A stretch of 8,897 bases of DNA from Nitrospirae bacterium RIFCSPLOW2_12_42_9 (GTDB lineage: Bacteria; Nitrospirota; 9FT-COMBO-42-15; HDB-SIOI813): contig MHER01000023.1 of assembly GCA_001805205.1 (NCBI GenBank), forward strand, positions 1 to 8,897. The letters run 5' to 3'. Under the pieces are notes generated by a model that worked only from the letters and a program-made list of their open reading frames with translations, did no database searches and was not told the DNA's origin. The position numbers and the translations under genes were made by a program. The first letter of the stretch is position 1, and the number at the start of each line of letters is the position of its first letter. Below are positions 6,364-8,897 of the stretch, one piece after another.

Positions 6364-6745
6364 TTATGTTGTCCAATTAGAATCCGTTATAAACTCTTCC
6401 CCTGTTGTCTCGTCCTCTAATATCACTATTGATAGAAAAACTAATGACATTGCCTTTGTCTCAGGAATCATAGAGTTCAGAGATGGCACTACCCTTGATT
6501 TTAAAGAATTTATAGAGAGCAAAGAAAGTGATATTGAGAAATATAAATATGCCTACAACTACCGTTCTCATTCCACTGTTATTTTTCGCTATGACAATTC
6601 CCAAGATCCACGGGCAAAAAAGTTAGAAACCTTCCCTTATCATAAGCATATTAAGAACTATGAAATCGTTAAATCTATGGCGACAAATCTTGAAGATGTT
6701 CTAAAAGAAATAGAAGGAACATATTTTATAAAAGAGGACATTTAA
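6350..6745 (+). CDS. TumE-family (DUF6516-type) toxin
   Basis: A 131-aa protein resembling the toxins called TumE family in public annotation. Characteristic pieces are SGIIEFRDGTTLDFKEF (38-54), a KYKYAYNYR strand (64-72), IFRYDN (78-83) and FPYHKH (95-100), ending with a NLEDVLKEIE helix. The conserved RYDN and H.KH residues (Arg80, Asp82, His98, His100) may form the active site; the biochemical activity is not inferred here. The start is most likely TTG 6350, with GAGGAG (6337-6342) 7 nt upstream inside the antitoxin gene. TTG 6335 is a weaker alternative. The 14-nt overlap with the antitoxin gene implies translational coupling. A weak inverted repeat follows the stop. Confidence 0.85.
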   Translation: MSIDSYVVQLESVINSSPVVSSSNITIDRKTNDIAFVSGIIEFRDGTTLDFKEFIESKESDIEKYKYAYNYRSHSTVIFRYDNSQDPRAKKLETFPYHKHIKNYEIVKSMATNLEDVLKEIEGTYFIKEDI

Positions 6746-6751
6746 AATATC

Positions 6752-6770
6752 ATTAGATAAATATTCTAAT
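6752..6770. repeat. small inverted repeat, possible operator or weak hairpin
   Basis: ATTAGA (6752-6757) and TCTAAT (6765-6770) form a 6-bp inverted repeat with a 7-nt AT-rich centre. It directly abuts the -35 box at 6770 and so could be a regulator site for the downstream gene. It is too AT-rich to be a good terminator for the toxin gene. Confidence 0.35.
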
Positions 6771-6798
6771 TTACATCTACTTAGGGAACATTTATTAT
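6770..6798 (+). promoter_or_regulatory. sigma70 promoter of the 175-aa gene
   Basis: TTTACA (6770-6775), exactly 17 nt, and TATTAT (6793-6798) match the consensus at five of six positions in each box. Transcription would begin near 6805, leaving a leader of roughly 14 nt before the ATG at 6819. The downstream gene is therefore probably expressed independently of the toxin-antitoxin pair. Confidence 0.7.
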
Positions 6799-6818
6799 AT
6801 AGTGAAGATAGGTAACTT

Positions 6819-7346
6819 ATGGAAAAATTAAGGAAAGCTTTTGAAAATAGTTTTGGAATTCCAATACCAGAGATTATGTTGCCCAAAGAAAAGTTATCAT
6901 CATGGGACAATGCTTTATTATTTGGTTCGAGCGTAGCAAAATCTTGTAAAGAACTATACCTTATTCAAGGTAATATCACTAAATTTATAGAATCTTGTCC
7001 GGAAGATTATTTTTTAATAGGTTTTTGGGGACATGGTGTTAATAGTTATGCTTTATATTATTTGCGAGTAGATTCCTGGAGTAAAATATTTTTCAGGTTG
7101 CCTTATGGCGGTGTTTATGAGGACAATGAAAAGAATGCAAGACATATCCGGGAATTTCTGATTAATTTTTTTGCTTTTGAGAAAGAATTAGTTGGAAAAG
7201 TAAAGAGTCTCATTGCAGTAGAATCTATGGGGGAAGGTTCTTATAAAGTTGTCACATTTGATGGCAAGGAAATATCCTTTAAAGGGACTTTACTATATAG
7301 TAGCTCTATGTTGAAAGAAAAGTTTGCATGCCTGTTTAGGAAATAA
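6819..7346 (+). CDS. hypothetical protein, 175 aa, family not recognised
   Basis: No function is assigned. The protein is soluble-looking, with no signal peptide or membrane segment. A helical N-terminus is followed by a mixed alpha/beta region, including DYFLIGFWGHGVNSYALYYL (about 64-83), a WSKIFFRLPYGGVYED strand pair and a helical HIREFLINFF segment. The C-terminal third has YKVVTFDGKEISFKG strands. The pattern of a hydrophobic strand, Gly-rich turn and Tyr/Phe-rich strands vaguely recalls small immunity-type folds such as SMI1/KNR4, but no diagnostic residue supports that. A weak ribosome binding site (ATAGG, 6 nt before ATG 6819) and its own consensus promoter support a real gene. Codon use is noticeably AT-rich compared with glnD, as expected of acquired DNA. 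It stands between a toxin-antitoxin pair and a nuclease/MBL pair. Confidence 0.75.
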   Translation: MEKLRKAFENSFGIPIPEIMLPKEKLSSWDNALLFGSSVAKSCKELYLIQGNITKFIESCPEDYFLIGFWGHGVNSYALYYLRVDSWSKIFFRLPYGGVYEDNEKNARHIREFLINFFAFEKELVGKVKSLIAVESMGEGSYKVVTFDGKEISFKGTLLYSSSMLKEKFACLFRK

Positions 7347-7397
7347 TCCGATAATCAGCATCTCTAATTATATCAGGAAATGAATTGAGAGAGGGTA

Positions 7398-8261
7398 ATG
7401 GGTAACCAAGTAATCAAAAGATATTTTGAACCAGATATATTTGAGATGGTCAAAAATGATCTTAAGTTTTTGATTAAAATTATCATTACTTCAGGGTTTG
7501 AGTATGATCTGCAAATAAGAGAGAAATATTTTAACCTTTATTATAGAGGCAACAGCTTGTCAAAAGTGACCCCTAAGCCCGAACACAACAGCTATGAGAT
7601 ATCTATACATGAAAAATTCTTTTCAGAGACTGAAGCTGAAAAGGACAAGCGATTCACTTCAGAACCGAAGGGAGCTTACCTATGTTTAAATATATCACGG
7701 GAGCTTCTGCATCCATTCTTCCAGATAAAGCATCTGAAAGAATTTGGTTCAAATATTAAGAATGTGAATTATCAGGAAGAAATTACCTTTGAACAAATGC
7801 TTATTACTGACAATGTTAATCGCCAGGATTTTATTATTATTGACAGACAGGTCATGGATCATACATCCAATCAAAGGATGGATTTACTGGCTCTCAAACA
7901 AAAAATGGGCAATGATTATCAGTTTTGTGTCGTTGAAGTAAAGCTTGGCAATAATCCTGAACTGCAGGGAGATGTTATTAAACAATTAGAGGGATATGTG
8001 GAAAGAATTTCAAAAAACTTTGAGGATTACAAGAAATGCTATGAATTGAACTTCAAACAGAAAAAAGAATTGGATCTTTATGAATCCCAAGATAAAATAA
8101 GAAATTTAGAAATCAATATAGTAGATGGTGTCTCAGGAATCATTGTTGTAGGTGGTTATTCTTGTATAGCCAAAGATCGAATAGAAGAACTGAAGCAAAA
8201 GACACCGGATATAAGAATTCTCCCCGTCTGGAATATGATTGATTTTTCAAAAGCCCTTTAA
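7398..8261 (+). CDS. PD-(D/E)XK nuclease-like protein
   Basis: A 287-aa cytosolic protein with a PD-(D/E)XK nuclease signature in its C-terminal half. RMDLLAL carries Asp162 and, after a hairpin, VVEVKLG carries Glu180 and Lys182. Gln196 and Tyr200 in KQLEGY form the Q-x3-Y element seen in RecB/Cas4-like members of the fold. The core strands are followed by GIIVVGGYS and a helix. The N-terminal 130 residues are not recognised and may bind nucleic acid or a partner. Nuclease activity is inferred from the intact motifs; substrate and specificity are unknown. GAGAGAGGG just before ATG 7398 is a purine-rich ribosome binding site, although tightly spaced. Only 7 nt separate it from the MBL-fold gene that follows, so the two are surely one operon. 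It has no resemblance to a methylase-linked restriction subunit. Confidence 0.8.
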   Translation: MGNQVIKRYFEPDIFEMVKNDLKFLIKIIITSGFEYDLQIREKYFNLYYRGNSLSKVTPKPEHNSYEISIHEKFFSETEAEKDKRFTSEPKGAYLCLNISRELLHPFFQIKHLKEFGSNIKNVNYQEEITFEQMLITDNVNRQDFIIIDRQVMDHTSNQRMDLLALKQKMGNDYQFCVVEVKLGNNPELQGDVIKQLEGYVERISKNFEDYKKCYELNFKQKKELDLYESQDKIRNLEINIVDGVSGIIVVGGYSCIAKDRIEELKQKTPDIRILPVWNMIDFSKAL

Positions 8262-8263
8262 GG
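8260..8263 (+). promoter_or_regulatory. ribosome binding site for the MBL-fold gene
   Basis: AAGG begins in the last bases of the nuclease gene's TAA stop and lies 5 nt before the GTG at 8269. This decides that start and implies translational coupling of the two genes. Confidence 0.6.
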
Positions 8264-8268
8264 TAATT

Positions 8269-8897
8269 GTGAATCTTACAATTCATAGAGGATCAAAAGA
8301 GATAGGCGGAACATGTATAGAGCTGCAATCAAAAGACTCAAAAATCTTAATAGATTTTGGACTGCCGTTAATAGCTGAAAATAAAGAGCCGTTTTATTCT
8401 CGGAAAATAAAAGGGCAATCCGTAGAATCTTTATTCCAACAAGGGATTCTACCTCAGATAAACGGATTATATCGAAACGAATCCCCTCAGTTTAATGCCA
8501 TTCTGTTAAGCCATCCTCATCCAGATCACTATGGTTTATTATCATTTGTGAATCCAGAAATCCCTGTTTATATGAGCCGGGGATGTCAGATATTAATCGA
8601 GGTTTCTTATTTCTTTGGACAATTTAATTATGAGTTAGAGAACATTAAAACGGTTAGCCCATGGAAAGAATTTAATATAGGTAATTTCTTGGTAACTCCT
8701 TATCTGGTCGACCATTCAGGCTTTGATGCCCTGGCATTTTTAATAGAATGCAACGGGAAGAGGATATTTTATAGCGGAGATTTTAGAGGGCATGGAAGAA
8801 AAGGCATCGTATTTGAAAATATTTTAAAGAAACCGCCAGAGGGCATTGATTATTTAATTCTTGAGGGATCACAGATAGGCAGAACCAATAAAGGAAA
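8269..8897 (+). CDS. metallo-beta-lactamase-fold hydrolase, RNase J-like, 3' end outside window
   Basis: At least 209 codons, open to the right edge. It starts with GTG 8269 (MNLTIHRGSKEIGGTCIELQ), with AAGG 5 nt upstream. The N-terminus GS.EIGGTCIEL followed by KILIDFGLP is the start of the RNase J/CPSF-type MBL fold. Metal ligands are present: HPHPDH (82-87, His82, His84, Asp86, His87), His149 in VDHSGFD, and Asp171 in FYSGDFRGHG. Family knowledge: such enzymes hydrolyse RNA, DNA or small phosphoesters with two zinc ions. Whether a beta-CASP domain follows cannot be seen, because the gene is cut by the window. A roughly 40-residue insert before HPHPDH (SRKIKGQSVESLFQQGILPQ region) separates it from standard RNase J. 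It follows the PD-(D/E)XK gene with a 7-nt gap. Confidence 0.88.
   Translation, partial: MNLTIHRGSKEIGGTCIELQSKDSKILIDFGLPLIAENKEPFYSRKIKGQSVESLFQQGILPQINGLYRNESPQFNAILLSHPHPDHYGLLSFVNPEIPVYMSRGCQILIEVSYFFGQFNYELENIKTVSPWKEFNIGNFLVTPYLVDHSGFDALAFLIECNGKRIFYSGDFRGHGRKGIVFENILKKPPEGIDYLILEGSQIGRTNKG

Noticed and set aside
1..8897. CRISPR array or insertion sequence
   Set aside because: No regularly spaced repeats of CRISPR length, no transposase and no terminal inverted repeats were seen in the window.

Overview
The window (8,897 bases, moderately AT-rich, more so towards the right end) looks like a chromosomal fragment of a Gram-negative-type bacterium. It carries trans-translation genes, a tRNA, a full-length GlnD and a CHR-family transporter, followed by a block of accessory genes. 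The gene set would suit an environmental lineage such as Nitrospirota or Desulfobacterota. That placement is an impression from gene content, not something the sequence proves.

Left part (1-1863, minus strand): a trans-translation cluster ordered smpB, then a small membrane-anchored Cys/His-rich protein, then ssrA (tmRNA), with a terminator behind ssrA. The main feature is that ssrA is interrupted. Its two ends form a perfect 7-bp acceptor stem, but the T-loop is split by a 289-nt insert with group I intron hallmarks: a U.G pair at the 5' splice site, a terminal G, P1/P2/P7/P9-like pairings, and exact restoration of a 7-nt T-loop on removal. The predicted mature tmRNA is 355 nt and encodes the tag ANEELALAA. 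A possible gene start on the minus strand runs off the left edge.

Middle (1864-5948): smpB and tRNA-Leu(GAG) diverge from a shared promoter region. The tRNA is followed after only 9 nt by glnD (PII uridylyltransferase/uridylyl-removing enzyme), and glnD after 8 nt by chrA (chromate transporter family). The three probably share a transcript starting at the tRNA promoter.

Right part (5949-8897, plus strand): an accessory block. A TumE-type toxin-antitoxin pair has an antitoxin-like coiled-coil protein overlapping the toxin gene by 14 nt. Next is an unrecognised 175-aa protein behind a clear sigma70-type promoter. Last is a tight pair made of a PD-(D/E)XK nuclease-like protein and an RNase J/MBL-fold hydrolase that continues past the right edge. 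The nuclease plus MBL pair is the best candidate here for an undescribed two-gene system, possibly in defence or nucleic-acid processing. No function for it is proven by the sequence.
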